A stretch of 64,000 bases of DNA from Paucidesulfovibrio sp036541255 (GTDB lineage Bacteria; Desulfobacterota; Desulfovibrionia; Desulfovibrionales; Desulfovibrionaceae), in the NCBI GenBank assembly GCA_036541255.1, contig JAZHDD010000017.1, positions 22,788 through 86,787 on the forward strand, given 5' to 3'. A program made the translations under genes and the position numbers. Positions 8,784-17,566 of the stretch are shown piece by piece. The notes under the pieces were generated by a model. That model was not told the origin of the DNA. It saw only the letters and a program-made list of their open reading frames with translations, and made no database searches. Position 1 is the first letter of the stretch. Each line of letters begins with the position of its first letter.

Positions 8784-8807
8784 GGCTCCTTGCGTATGGA
8801 AGGAGCC
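8784..8807 (-). promoter_or_regulatory. Leader hairpin sequestering the Shine-Dalgarno of the EamA gene
   Basis: In the mRNA, GGCUCCUU-N8-AAGGAGCC forms a perfect 8-bp stem whose 3' arm contains AAGGAG, two bases before the AUG. This should reduce initiation unless the stem is opened by a ligand, protein, temperature or a translating ribosome. Confidence 0.6.
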
Positions 8808-8868
8808 TCATAACAGAAGGCCGAGGGAAATGTAAAAGGGGGAAGGCCTCCTGACCCGGCAGGAAAAG

Positions 8869-9789
8869 CTAGGCCAGTCCCTGGTCCAGTTCCTGTTTGA
8901 GTTCCTCGAGCACCTCGTCGGCCAGGATGTTGGGCACTTGGCAGGTGCCCACCTGGGAATGGCCGCCGCCGCCGTAGCGGAGCATGAGGCGCCCGATGTC
9001 CGAGGTGCAGCTGCGGTTGAGGATGGAATGGCCCACGGAAAAAACCGTGTTCTGACGGTCCCGCCCCCAGAGCACCTGAATGGAGACGTTGCATTCCGGA
9101 AAGAGCGAATACATGGTGAAACGGTTGCCCTGGGGCACGTCGACCATGCCGCGCGTATCCAGCACGAGCACGTTGCCGTAGACTGTGATGTTTTCCAGGA
9201 GCATCTTGCGGAAGTGGGTCTCCTGCATGAAATAGCGCTCTACGCGCTCGGCCACGTCCGGCTGTTCCAGGATGTCCTCCACGGGCATGGTCCGGATGTA
9301 GCCGATGAGGTCTTCCATGAGCCGGTAATTGGAGATGGTGAAGAAGCGGTAGAGCCCCAGGCCCGTGCGCGGGTCCATGATGAAGCCGAGCAGTATCCAG
9401 CCTTCGGGGTGCAGGATTTCCGTGAGGTTGAGGTCGCCGGAGTCTACCTTGTCGACATAATACAACATCTCATCGAAACGGGAACCGAACTTCTTTTCCC
9501 CTCCGAAGTATTCCCAGATGAGCCGTGCGCAGCTGGGCGCGGGCCGCGAAAGCCCTTTGAATTCCACTCCGTCGGCCAAACGTTGATGCTCCGAGGAGTG
9601 ATGGTCGAACCAATAGCCGCAGCCCGGAATGAAGGGCACGTTGCAGACGATGTCCTCGGGGTTGCCGGGGTACTTGCCGTCCTGCACGTCCTTGGGGTGC
9701 ACGAACAGCCAGTTGTCCATGAGGCCGAGGTCCGTGAGCAGCACGGCGCAAGCCAATCCGTCGAAGTCGGCGCGTGTAACGAGTCGCAA
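8869..9789 (-). CDS. DHH-family phosphoesterase / exopolyphosphatase-like protein
   Basis: A 306-residue cytoplasmic protein. No ATG lies near the conserved N-terminus, and a TTG at 9787-9789 preceded by GGGGGAGG is the best start (LRLVTRADFDGLAC). Visible DHH-family motifs are DFDG (the DxDG metal motif), CGYWFDHHSSE (DHH) and the C-terminal GGGGHSQVG of the DHHA1 substrate-binding domain. Such enzymes hydrolyse phosphodiester or phosphoanhydride bonds in small nucleotides or polyphosphate, using Mn2+. The exact substrate is not known. The gene stands alone between the EamA and DUF1992 genes. Confidence 0.85.
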   Translation of the reverse strand: MRLVTRADFDGLACAVLLTDLGLMDNWLFVHPKDVQDGKYPGNPEDIVCNVPFIPGCGYWFDHHSSEHQRLADGVEFKGLSRPAPSCARLIWEYFGGEKKFGSRFDEMLYYVDKVDSGDLNLTEILHPEGWILLGFIMDPRTGLGLYRFFTISNYRLMEDLIGYIRTMPVEDILEQPDVAERVERYFMQETHFRKMLLENITVYGNVLVLDTRGMVDVPQGNRFTMYSLFPECNVSIQVLWGRDRQNTVFSVGHSILNRSCTSDIGRLMLRYGGGGHSQVGTCQVPNILADEVLEELKQELDQGLA

Positions 9790-9965
9790 GTGGTTCCTCC
9801 CCCAAGGCTCTTCGGACAGTGGAAGGTCCGCCGGATAGAGCGGGCATTGAAAAAGGATAGGGGAAAAGTTGTTTTGCCGCAATGACGTTACACGGGAAAA
9901 TAGGTCCAGCGCAGATGTTTTTCTCGCGTCAATGTGAACTTTCGGGGAAGTTTTTCTTTTTAATG

Positions 9966-10358
9966 TCAGGCGGATTGGCGCGTTTTTGCCGCGCTCATGC
10001 GTTCCAGAAGATTGCGGTAGTATTCGTCGTGCTGTTCCATGTCCAGGCGGCGGCCCGTGCGCGCATTGAGCCGGGAGATCATCAGATTGAGCTTTTGCAT
10101 CTGGCGGTAACGCTCTTGTTCGTCTTGCATGCCCGCAAGCAGCTCCAGGGCGGTGTTGATTTCCTTGCGGGCTTCCAGTTCCGGAGGCAGGCAATTGGCG
10201 TTTTTGAGGATTTTGTAGGCCATGCGCAAGTCCGGCGGGATCATGGAATCGTCCTCGTATTCCAGGGGGCGGCCCGCGCCTTCCAGGTCATTGAAAGCGC
10301 CCTCGCGTTGAGCCTTGCGGATGGCCTCCTCGGCCATTTGTTCGATGAACCGCAACAT
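9966..10358 (-). CDS. DUF1992 protein (DnaJ-C28-related conserved domain)
   Basis: A 130-residue protein matching the DUF1992 pattern: MLRFIEQMAEEAIRKAQREGAFNDLEGAGRPL near the N-terminus, then MAYKILKNANCLPPELE and a helical charged C-terminus. In other organisms this domain occurs alone (YhdN-like) or in DNAJC28; its function is not established. There is no signal peptide or membrane segment. The region 9790-9965 between this gene and the DHH gene has no ORF and likely holds the DHH promoter. Confidence 0.85.
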   Translation of the reverse strand: MLRFIEQMAEEAIRKAQREGAFNDLEGAGRPLEYEDDSMIPPDLRMAYKILKNANCLPPELEARKEINTALELLAGMQDEQERYRQMQKLNLMISRLNARTGRRLDMEQHDEYYRNLLERMSAAKTRQSA

Positions 10359-10484
10359 GGCCGAAATCTATTCCCGGTCCGGATCGGGGTCAAGACCGTG
10401 CGCTTTGCGTTTTTTTTATGAATCGACAGGGCTTGCCCTCTGCGGGAGTGGCGTTGCATCGCCGGAAGCGGTATAGCCGAAGCC

Positions 10485-11534
10485 ATGCGCTGGATCATGA
10501 CCATATTCTGTCTTGTCCTGGCCTATTTCCTTTTCTGGCCGCTGGACACGGACCCACAGGCCTGGAAGCCCCGGCCCGATCCCGGGTTGGGCGGCGTGTT
10601 CAGCCCCACGGGCGGATTGCGCGCAGAGCAACTGTTGGGCGACATGCTGGCCCCCGAAGGCTTGGCTCTGGACCCGGAAGGCCGCGTTTGCACCGGGGCT
10701 GCGGACGGAAGCGTGCATCGTCTTGATGCTCTGGAATCCACCCTGCTGGCCCGGTTGCCGGGTCGTCCCCTGGGGCTCTGTTTCGGACCGGAGGGCAGTT
10801 TATATGTCTGTCTGGGCGATAAGGGGCTCTGGGTGGTGCCGCCGGGGAGCGAACCCCGGCAACTTTGCGCCGAGGCCGACGGCCTGCCCGTGCGTTTCGC
10901 CAATGCCTGCGCCATGGGGCCGCAGGGGCGGATATGGTTCACTGATTCCAGCCGCTTGCCGCCCGAACGCATCCTGGATGCCTTTCTGGAGCAGTCGCCG
11001 CACGGGCGGATCATTTCCTGCGATCCGCGTACAGGAGAATCAAGAACGGAAGTGGACGGACTGTTTTTTGCCAACGGCTTGGCTTTCTGCCCGGCCGGCG
11101 ATTCCCTGCTGATCTGCGAGACCGACCGCTACCGCGTGTTGCGGCGCTGGATATCCGGCCCGAATCAGGGGCGGACCGATATCTTCATCGACAACCTTCC
11201 AGGCTATCCCGACAACCTCAGCCGCACGGCGGACGGGTTCTGGCTGGCCCTGGTTTCCCGCCGCGACCAGTTGTTGGACGAGACGCTGCTGCCCCGGCCC
11301 TGGTTGCGGCGCATGGTGTTGCGTTTGCCGCACGCGTTGCTCCCGGGCCCGGAGCCTGAAAGCGTTGTCATGCGGCTGGACGGACAGGGCCGGGTCATGG
11401 CCTGCTTGTCCGGCAGCCCGGAGAGCTATGGCGGCGTGACCTCGGTCCTGGAACATGATGGCCGGCTCTATCTGGGCAGCCGCATGGAGCGGGGCGTGGG
11501 CGTGCTGACCGTGAACAGGGAGCAGAGCCCATGA
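10485..11534 (+). CDS. SMP-30 / strictosidine synthase-like beta-propeller protein
   Basis: A 349-residue protein with an N-terminal membrane anchor (MRWIMTIFCLVLAYFLFWPL) and a beta-propeller. The blocks APEGLALDPEGRV, FANGLAFCP, ETDRYRVLRRWI and NLPGYPDNLSR are those of the strictosidine-synthase-like/APMAP branch of the SMP-30 superfamily, which includes lactonases and arylesterases. It probably faces the periplasm. Its stop overlaps the start of the epimerase gene (ATGA), so the three genes to 15281 are likely one operon. The reaction is unknown. The first ATG lacks a good Shine-Dalgarno and Met5 is an alternative start. Confidence 0.75.
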   Translation: MRWIMTIFCLVLAYFLFWPLDTDPQAWKPRPDPGLGGVFSPTGGLRAEQLLGDMLAPEGLALDPEGRVCTGAADGSVHRLDALESTLLARLPGRPLGLCFGPEGSLYVCLGDKGLWVVPPGSEPRQLCAEADGLPVRFANACAMGPQGRIWFTDSSRLPPERILDAFLEQSPHGRIISCDPRTGESRTEVDGLFFANGLAFCPAGDSLLICETDRYRVLRRWISGPNQGRTDIFIDNLPGYPDNLSRTADGFWLALVSRRDQLLDETLLPRPWLRRMVLRLPHALLPGPEPESVVMRLDGQGRVMACLSGSPESYGGVTSVLEHDGRLYLGSRMERGVGVLTVNREQSP

Positions 11535-12568
11535 TCCGGGACATGCGCGGCCCTGTGCTGGTCACGGGCGGGACGGGTTTTATCGGCGGACATCTGGTGC
11601 GGCTGCTCCTGGAGCAGGGGCATGAGGTGCGCGTGCTTTGCCGTTCCGCCGCTGCCGAAGCGCGCGTTCCCAAAGACGCCCAGGCCGTTGCCGGCGACGT
11701 GGCCGACGCAAACTCGCTGTGCTCGGCCCTGGAGGGCTGCGGGCTTGTGTTCCATCTTGCGGCCAATGCCAATCTGTTCGACCATGACTCTGCCGTGTTC
11801 GAGCAGGTCAATCACCAGGGTACCCGCAATCTGTTGCGGGCGGCGCAGGAAGCCGGCGTGGCCCGCGTGGTGCACTGCTCGTCCGAGGCCGTGCTGGCCC
11901 GAAAAACGCCGGACGGTCCGGCCACCGCGGTCACCGCGACCCGGCTGGAGGACATGCCCGGAGAGTATTGCCGTTCCAAATGGCTGGCGGATCAGGCCTG
12001 TTTCGAGGCCGCGGCCCAGGGCCTGGATGTTGTCGTGGCCGTGCCCGTGGTGCCTGTGGGACCGGGCGACGTGAACCTGACCCCGCCCACGCGCATGTTG
12101 CGCGATTTTTGTCGTGGAAAGATCAAGGGGTACGTGTCCTCCAGCCTGGGACTGGCGGACGTGCGCGACATTGCGGCCGGGCTGTTGGCCTGTGCCGAAC
12201 GCGGTACCTCTGGCCGCCGCTATCTTTTGGCTGCGGAGAATCGGCAACTTGTCGATCTGTTTGCGCTGCTTTCCCGGCTCACAGGGCGGCCTGCACCGCG
12301 TTTGCGCGTGCCGGGTCAAGCGGCCCTGGCCTTTGCCTGGTTGGAAGAGCAGTGGTGCCGTTTGCGACGCGGCACGCCGTTGGCCTCGGTGGCCGGGGTG
12401 CGGTTGGCCATGCGCGGCACGCTCTACGACGGCTCGGCCGATGCCCGCGAACTTGGCCTGACCTATCGGCCCGTGGATGCGGCCCTGGCCGAAGCCCTTG
12501 TCTGGCTGGAACAGCAGGGACTTGTGCCGCCGTTGTCCAAGAAGAACACCGAGGATGTGCATGCCTGA
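11531..12568 (+). CDS. NAD-dependent epimerase/dehydratase, HpnA-like
   Basis: A 345-residue short-chain dehydrogenase of the extended type. The Rossmann motif GGTGFIGGH begins at about residue 13, the HLAANAN strand follows, and the active-site Tyr/Lys pair is in EYCRSKWLAD (YxxxK). The overall look is that of hopanoid-associated sugar epimerase HpnA or dihydroflavonol reductase-like proteins. It sits between an SMP-30-like protein and an MMPL transporter, overlapping both, which suggests a lipid- or isoprenoid-related task. No squalene-hopene cyclase is in the window, so a hopanoid role is only a possibility. Confidence 0.8.
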   Translation: MIRDMRGPVLVTGGTGFIGGHLVRLLLEQGHEVRVLCRSAAAEARVPKDAQAVAGDVADANSLCSALEGCGLVFHLAANANLFDHDSAVFEQVNHQGTRNLLRAAQEAGVARVVHCSSEAVLARKTPDGPATAVTATRLEDMPGEYCRSKWLADQACFEAAAQGLDVVVAVPVVPVGPGDVNLTPPTRMLRDFCRGKIKGYVSSSLGLADVRDIAAGLLACAERGTSGRRYLLAAENRQLVDLFALLSRLTGRPAPRLRVPGQAALAFAWLEEQWCRLRRGTPLASVAGVRLAMRGTLYDGSADARELGLTYRPVDAALAEALVWLEQQGLVPPLSKKNTEDVHA

Positions 12569-15281
12569 ACCGCGCCGTTTGCGCCTGCTTGAAGCCCTGG
12601 CACGATTCGTCTGCCGCCGTCCCCTGACCGTGCTTGCCCTGGCCGCGCTTCTGGCCGGAACATCGCTCTGGATCACGGCGGAACGCCTGCGCTATCTCCC
12701 GGACCGCAATGACCTGCTCGGGCCGGACCTGGAATGGAACCGGCGCTATGCAGAATATTTAAATAAATTTACGGGCATGGACGATCTCGTGGTCTGCGTG
12801 GCAGTGCCGAACGGTACACAAGCCACACCCGAAGACAGGGCCAGGGCGCGGTCCTACGTGGATGCGCTTGTGGCCGAACTGGGCCGGGCCGAGCATGTGC
12901 GTCAGGCCTATTGGGGCTGGGACAACGCCCAGGTTTCGCCCAGGCTGCTGCGCATGGCTCCGCAGACGCGGTTCCGGGCAGCCTTGCAGCAGTTGGAGCG
13001 TTCCGGGCCGCTTCTGGCCTCCTCCAATCCGTCCGGTTTTCTGACCTCCGTGGCACAGCGGCTGGAGCAGCGCGAAACGGGCGAGGGCACGCCGGACGTG
13101 GAGCGCGCCGCGCAGGGGCTTGCCGGGGTGGGCGCGTTTGTCGAGGCGCTGACTGGCTTTGTGGCCGGGACTGGCGGAGATACCGATGCGGCCATGGCCG
13201 CGCTCCTGGGCCGCGATTTTGGCCGGACCTATCTGGAAAGCCCGGACCAGAGCCTGCTGCTTGTCTTTGTGGACCCGCTGCCTTCCGCGGATGCGGACGA
13301 CGTGTTTTCTCTGGCCGTGAGCGAGACGCGCCTGGCCCTGCGGGCGGCCGCCCGGGAAGTGCCGGGCGTGGATGCGGGCGTAACGGGCGTTCCCGCGCTG
13401 GAGGCCGACGAGACCCTGGCCGTGATGTCCGATACGACCTCGATCAGCTTTCTGGCCCTGGCCGGGGTGGCCCTGCTGTTGGTGCTGGCCTTTCACGGCT
13501 GGCGCATGCCGCTTTTGGCCGTCTTGGCCCTGCTGGCGCCCGTGGCCTGGAGTTTCGGCTTTTTGACCCTGGCTGTGGGGCACTTGCAGGTGCTTTCCGT
13601 GGTTTTCACGGTGATTCTGTTGGGCATGGGCATTGATTTTTCCATCCACCTGCTTTCGCGATTCGAATTGGTGCGCCATGACCATGCGCCCGGGCCCGAA
13701 GGCATGGAAGAGGCCATGGCCGACGCCTTCCGCACCACTGGGCCGGGGCTGGTGACCGGGGCCTTGACCACGGCGGCGGCCTTTGGAGCCACGGCCTTGA
13801 CCGATTTCAAGGGCATTGCCGAGATGGGCCTGATTGCGGGCGTGGGCATTTTGTTGTGCCTGGCCGGGACATTCACGGTGCTGCCTGCGTTGGTGCGGCT
13901 GTTTCTGCCCCGCGCCGAACAGGTCCGGCCCGTGGACCGGCGCTGGCTTGATTTGCACGAATTCAGGCCTTTGCGGTTTTTCACCCGGCATTCCGTCCTG
14001 ACCGTCATGGCCGGAGCCCTGGTTTTGGCCGCAGGCATATGGGCCTTGTCCGGAGAGCGCTACGATTCCAATCTGCTCAAGCTCATGCCGCAAAACACCG
14101 AATCGGTGCGCTGGCTGACGCGCTATCAGGACGCGGGCGAGTCGGTCTGGTTCGCGGCCTCGGTCTGCGCTGACCAGGAAGAGGCCCGGCAGCGCGCCGA
14201 AGCGTTTCAGGCTTTGCCGGAAGTGGGGCTGGTGACCGGAGCCGGACTGTTGTTCCCGGAGGATGATTCCGGGCGCAGAATGGCTTTGGAAGCGGTGGGC
14301 ATATCCTTGTCCGATGCCTTGCGTGTCGAAACGGGCGCGGACTCGGTGTTTGATTTTCAGGAGGCCGTGGCAACCTTGGCCCGTGCCTGCGAAAGGGCTT
14401 TGCTGAACGAGTCCGGGTTGCCCATGCCTGTTGCCGCGGCCCTGTACGAGCTGCTTTCCCGCTGCGAAGCGGCCCAGGCTCTGTTGGACGAGGTCCTGCT
14501 GGATTCTTCCATGCGGGGCGGACCGGCCCTGGCCGAGCGCATGGACCGGGCGGCCGAGGCGTTTGGCCGGGGCGTTTCCTCTTTTCGCGAGCGTGTGCGC
14601 ATGGCTCTGGATCCGGCCGCGCTGACCCCGCAGGACCTGCCGCCCTTTCTCCAGCGTCTGGCCTTGGGGGAGAAGGGCGCAATGCAGCTCCTGGTCAAGC
14701 CCGCAGGCAACGCCTATGACCCGGATGTGCTGGCCGCATTTGTACGGGCCGTGCGCAGCGTGGACCCGCTGGCAACGGGCTCCGTGGTCCAGGTCTTTGA
14801 ATCCAACGACCTGATGCGCCACAGCTATGCCCAGGCCGCGCTGTACGCCCTGCTGGCCGTGGGGCTGCTGCTGCTTGCGGATTTCCGCTCCCTCCCGGAC
14901 ACGCTGCTCTGTCTGCTGCCCGTGTTCATGGGGCTGGCCTGCCTTTGCCTGGCCATGCGCCTGGCCGGATATTCGCTCAACCCGGCTAACGTGGTCATTC
15001 TGCCGCTGCTCTTCGGCCTGGGCGTGGACAACGGCGTGCATATGATCCACCGCTACCGCGAGGACCCGGACGGCGATCCGCCCGGCCTGACGCGAGGCAC
15101 GGGCAAGGGCGTGCTGCTCACCAGCCTGACCACCATCCTCGGCTTCGGGGTCATGGTGGGCGCAAACCACCAGGGCATCGCCAGCCTGGGATTCGCCTTC
15201 AGTTCGGGGATGGCCTTTACCTTGGGAGCCTGCCTGATCTTCCTCCCGGCTTTGCTGCGCTTGCGCCGAAAGCGCAGATAA
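12561..15281 (+). CDS. RND/MMPL superfamily transporter, HpnN-like
   Basis: A 906-residue inner-membrane protein with two RND repeats: an N-terminal helix (about 15-35), a large periplasmic loop, five or six helices, then the same again. The MMPL signatures are GMGIDFSIHLLSRFE in the first half and GLGVDNGVHMIHRYRE in the second. I start it at ATG 12561, preceded by GAGGA and overlapping the epimerase stop by eight bases; an ATG two codons upstream is also possible. HpnN-type proteins move hopanoids or other lipids to the outer membrane. The linked HpnA-like gene supports a lipid substrate, but this is inferred. Confidence 0.85.
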   Translation: MPEPRRLRLLEALARFVCRRPLTVLALAALLAGTSLWITAERLRYLPDRNDLLGPDLEWNRRYAEYLNKFTGMDDLVVCVAVPNGTQATPEDRARARSYVDALVAELGRAEHVRQAYWGWDNAQVSPRLLRMAPQTRFRAALQQLERSGPLLASSNPSGFLTSVAQRLEQRETGEGTPDVERAAQGLAGVGAFVEALTGFVAGTGGDTDAAMAALLGRDFGRTYLESPDQSLLLVFVDPLPSADADDVFSLAVSETRLALRAAAREVPGVDAGVTGVPALEADETLAVMSDTTSISFLALAGVALLLVLAFHGWRMPLLAVLALLAPVAWSFGFLTLAVGHLQVLSVVFTVILLGMGIDFSIHLLSRFELVRHDHAPGPEGMEEAMADAFRTTGPGLVTGALTTAAAFGATALTDFKGIAEMGLIAGVGILLCLAGTFTVLPALVRLFLPRAEQVRPVDRRWLDLHEFRPLRFFTRHSVLTVMAGALVLAAGIWALSGERYDSNLLKLMPQNTESVRWLTRYQDAGESVWFAASVCADQEEARQRAEAFQALPEVGLVTGAGLLFPEDDSGRRMALEAVGISLSDALRVETGADSVFDFQEAVATLARACERALLNESGLPMPVAAALYELLSRCEAAQALLDEVLLDSSMRGGPALAERMDRAAEAFGRGVSSFRERVRMALDPAALTPQDLPPFLQRLALGEKGAMQLLVKPAGNAYDPDVLAAFVRAVRSVDPLATGSVVQVFESNDLMRHSYAQAALYALLAVGLLLLADFRSLPDTLLCLLPVFMGLACLCLAMRLAGYSLNPANVVILPLLFGLGVDNGVHMIHRYREDPDGDPPGLTRGTGKGVLLTSLTTILGFGVMVGANHQGIASLGFAFSSGMAFTLGACLIFLPALLRLRRKRR

Positions 15282-15307
15282 AAAAAGACCCCGTGAAACG
15301 GGGTCTT
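15281..15307 (-). terminator. Terminator of the DEAD-box helicase gene (possibly bidirectional)
   Basis: GACCCCGT-GAA-ACGGGGTC is an 8-bp stem with a 3-base loop. On the minus strand it is followed by a run of seven Ts, ending the gene whose stop is at 15332. It touches the stop of the plus-strand transporter gene and may serve both. Confidence 0.88.
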
Positions 15308-15331
15308 GCACATTCTTGAAGTCGGTTTGGC

Positions 15332-16969
15332 TTATTGGGCCTGTCCGCCCTGTCCTTCCTGTCCGCCTTGTCCCGCAGGCTTTTTCCTGCGGCGGCGTTT
15401 CTTCTTGGCGGGTTGTCCTTCCTGCCCTGGCGTCGCGGATTGCCCCTTTTCAGGGGAGCGGGAGCGTTCCCTGTCGCGATCCCCGTCCTGGGGGCGCCCT
15501 GAGGAGCGTCCGCCTCCGGGGCGGCGGCGATCCGCGCCACGGCCCGAACGGTTGCCCTGGGAGGGACTGCTGGATTTTTCCTGGCCGGCTACGGCGCTGG
15601 CATGCACGTTTTCATGGTAGAACTTGTCCAGGAGCATGGCCAGCATGGCAATGCCGTCGTCGGATTCGGACAGCTCGCGGGCCATGGGCAGGAAGCGGCC
15701 CATGCGCTCGCGCGAGAGCGGCAGCATGGCGCGCAGCCTGGCTTCCAGCAGGGCCGTGGCCCGTTCCGTGACAACGGCCCGCACGTCCGCGTCGTCGGGA
15801 AGCTGGCGCGGCTCCATGTCGATGTCGTACTGCACGGCGATACGCTTGAGTTCCAGCTTCTGGATCACGTCCACCAGGGCGATGACCACGCCTGCGGCCC
15901 CGGCCCGGCCGGTGCGCCCGGCGCGGTGGATGTAGGATTCGTGGTCCTCGGGCGGTTCGTAGAGAAATACGTGCGACAGTTCGGGAATGTCGATGCCGCG
16001 GGCCGCCACGTCCGTGGCCACCAGGAAGCGCAGCGCTCCGGACCGGACGCGGGTCAGGATTTCATCGCGTTTGGACTGGCTGAGGTCCGAGGACAGGGCG
16101 TCGGCATCGTAGCCGAACTGGCTGAGCACCTCGGCGATATAGTGGCAGTTGGCCTTGGTGTTGCAGAAAATGATGGCTGAAGCCGGATTTTCCGTTTCGA
16201 TGACGCGCATCAGCGCCCGGTCCTTGCCCATGGCCGGGACCTCGTAGAAGGCGTGCGTGACCTCGGCCACGTGGACCTGTTTGCCGGAAAGGCTGATGAA
16301 CAGCGGGTCGTTGAGAAATTCTTCGGAGAGCTTGAGTACCAGGGGCGGGAACGTGGCCGAGAACATCAGCGAGTTCAAGGGCCGCCGGGGCAGGTAACGC
16401 TGGACTTGCTTCATGTCCGGGTAAAAGCCGATGGAGAGCATCCGGTCGGCCTCGTCAAAAATCAGGGTGTCCAGCTTGTCCAGGGAGAGGTAGCCCTTGA
16501 GCAGATGGTCCAGCACGCGGCCGGGCGTCCCCACCACAAGATGCGCGCCCTGTTTGAACCCTTCGATCTGCGGACCGTAGCCCACGCCGCCGTACACGGA
16601 AACCGTGCGGATGGCCCCGCCGGAAAGGTTTTCGGCTTCCTGGGCCACCTGGCGGGCCAGTTCGCGCGTGGGCAGGAGCACCAGGGCCTGGCAGTAATTC
16701 TTGCTTGGGTCGATGCGCTCGATGAGCGGCAGCACGAACGCCCCGGTCTTGCCGCTGCCGGTGCGGGCCTGGACCATGATGTCGCGCCGTTCGAGCACGT
16801 AGGGCATGGCTTTTGCCTGGACCGGCATGAGGTCTTTCCAGCCCACTCGGGTGCAGGCTTGTTGCAGTATCTCGGGCAGGTCGTCGAAAGAAAGTTGGGG
16901 CAGGGCCTCCTCAGGAGAGACTTCCGCCGGAGCGTCATTGGAACGGTGAATGTATTTTGATTCTGTCAT
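15332..16969 (-). CDS. DEAD-box ATP-dependent RNA helicase
   Basis: A 545-residue helicase starting at ATG 16967-16969 (MTESKY). In order: Q motif around LSFDDLPEILQQACTRVGW with Q in MPVQAKAMP, Walker A ARTGSGKT, PTRELA, TPGRVLDHLL, DEAD in IFDEAD, SAT in MFSATFPP, then helicase domain 2 with ATDVAARGIDIP and HRAGRTGRAG. The last 90 or so residues are low-complexity and basic (Arg/Gly/Ser/Gln/Lys), typical of an RNA-binding tail. It should remodel structured RNA in ribosome assembly or mRNA decay. It cannot be assigned to RhlE, DeaD or another named type with certainty. Confidence 0.92.
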   Translation of the reverse strand: MTESKYIHRSNDAPAEVSPEEALPQLSFDDLPEILQQACTRVGWKDLMPVQAKAMPYVLERRDIMVQARTGSGKTGAFVLPLIERIDPSKNYCQALVLLPTRELARQVAQEAENLSGGAIRTVSVYGGVGYGPQIEGFKQGAHLVVGTPGRVLDHLLKGYLSLDKLDTLIFDEADRMLSIGFYPDMKQVQRYLPRRPLNSLMFSATFPPLVLKLSEEFLNDPLFISLSGKQVHVAEVTHAFYEVPAMGKDRALMRVIETENPASAIIFCNTKANCHYIAEVLSQFGYDADALSSDLSQSKRDEILTRVRSGALRFLVATDVAARGIDIPELSHVFLYEPPEDHESYIHRAGRTGRAGAAGVVIALVDVIQKLELKRIAVQYDIDMEPRQLPDDADVRAVVTERATALLEARLRAMLPLSRERMGRFLPMARELSESDDGIAMLAMLLDKFYHENVHASAVAGQEKSSSPSQGNRSGRGADRRRPGGGRSSGRPQDGDRDRERSRSPEKGQSATPGQEGQPAKKKRRRRKKPAGQGGQEGQGGQAQ

Positions 16970-17125
16970 GTCTGTCCAATCCCGTTGCAGGGATATCCTC
17001 ATGGGGTGTTAAGGGGAGAGCGCGGCATCATGCCCGCGCAGGGAGGACGGCGCCTGCAATGGATACAGCGCTATCGGCTCCGGGTCAACCCGTTGCGCTT
17101 TTGCAGTATGCTTGGGCCGCATTCC

Positions 17126-17512
17126 TCAGGAAATTGTGCGACAAGGCTGCCCAAAGCAACGGCAGATACTTTCCTGCAGTTCTTCTTGAATCAACGGCTT
17201 GGGCAGGAAGCGGGAAGCACCGAGTTCCAGCAGGTTGGCGATGTCGTTTATGCCCACCACCGCGGACATGATGATCACGGGCATTTTGCGGAGTTCTGAA
17301 TCGCCGCGCAGGGTCTGGATGAGCTGGCGGCCATCCATCTCGGGCATCATGATGTCGGTGATGAGCAGATCGAAGTTGTTTTCGGCTTTGAGCGCGTCGT
17401 AGGCGTGCTTTCCGTTGGGGCTGACGAACGCCGTATGTCCCAGAGATTCCACGATGGTCCGCGCGAGCCGCTGCGATATGCGGTCGTCTTCGGCAATGAG
17501 TATCCTTTTCAT
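17126..17512 (-). CDS. Single-domain response regulator (CheY-like)
   Basis: A 128-residue receiver domain and nothing else. The start at ATG 17510-17512 has GGAGGAG upstream. The acidic pair is in ILIAEDDR, the phosphoacceptor Asp53 in LLITDIMMPEMDG, the conserved Ser in VIIMSAV and the Lys in FLPKP. It follows the PEP carboxykinase gene by 54 bases on the same strand. With no output domain, it acts by protein contact. Its kinase is not obvious; the six-PAS hybrid kinase at 30520-34014 carries its own receiver. Confidence 0.9.
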   Translation of the reverse strand: MKRILIAEDDRISQRLARTIVESLGHTAFVSPNGKHAYDALKAENNFDLLITDIMMPEMDGRQLIQTLRGDSELRKMPVIIMSAVVGINDIANLLELGASRFLPKPLIQEELQESICRCFGQPCRTIS

Positions 17513-17566
17513 GGTGTTACTCCTCCAAGATGACCGCATAGCACAGGTAAAATCGGTTGGACAGTA

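Noticed and set aside
12759..15311. 850-residue minus-strand frame opposite the MMPL transporter
   Set aside because: Composition is dominated by Gln, His, Arg and Gly; the plus strand has a well-supported membrane protein with family motifs.
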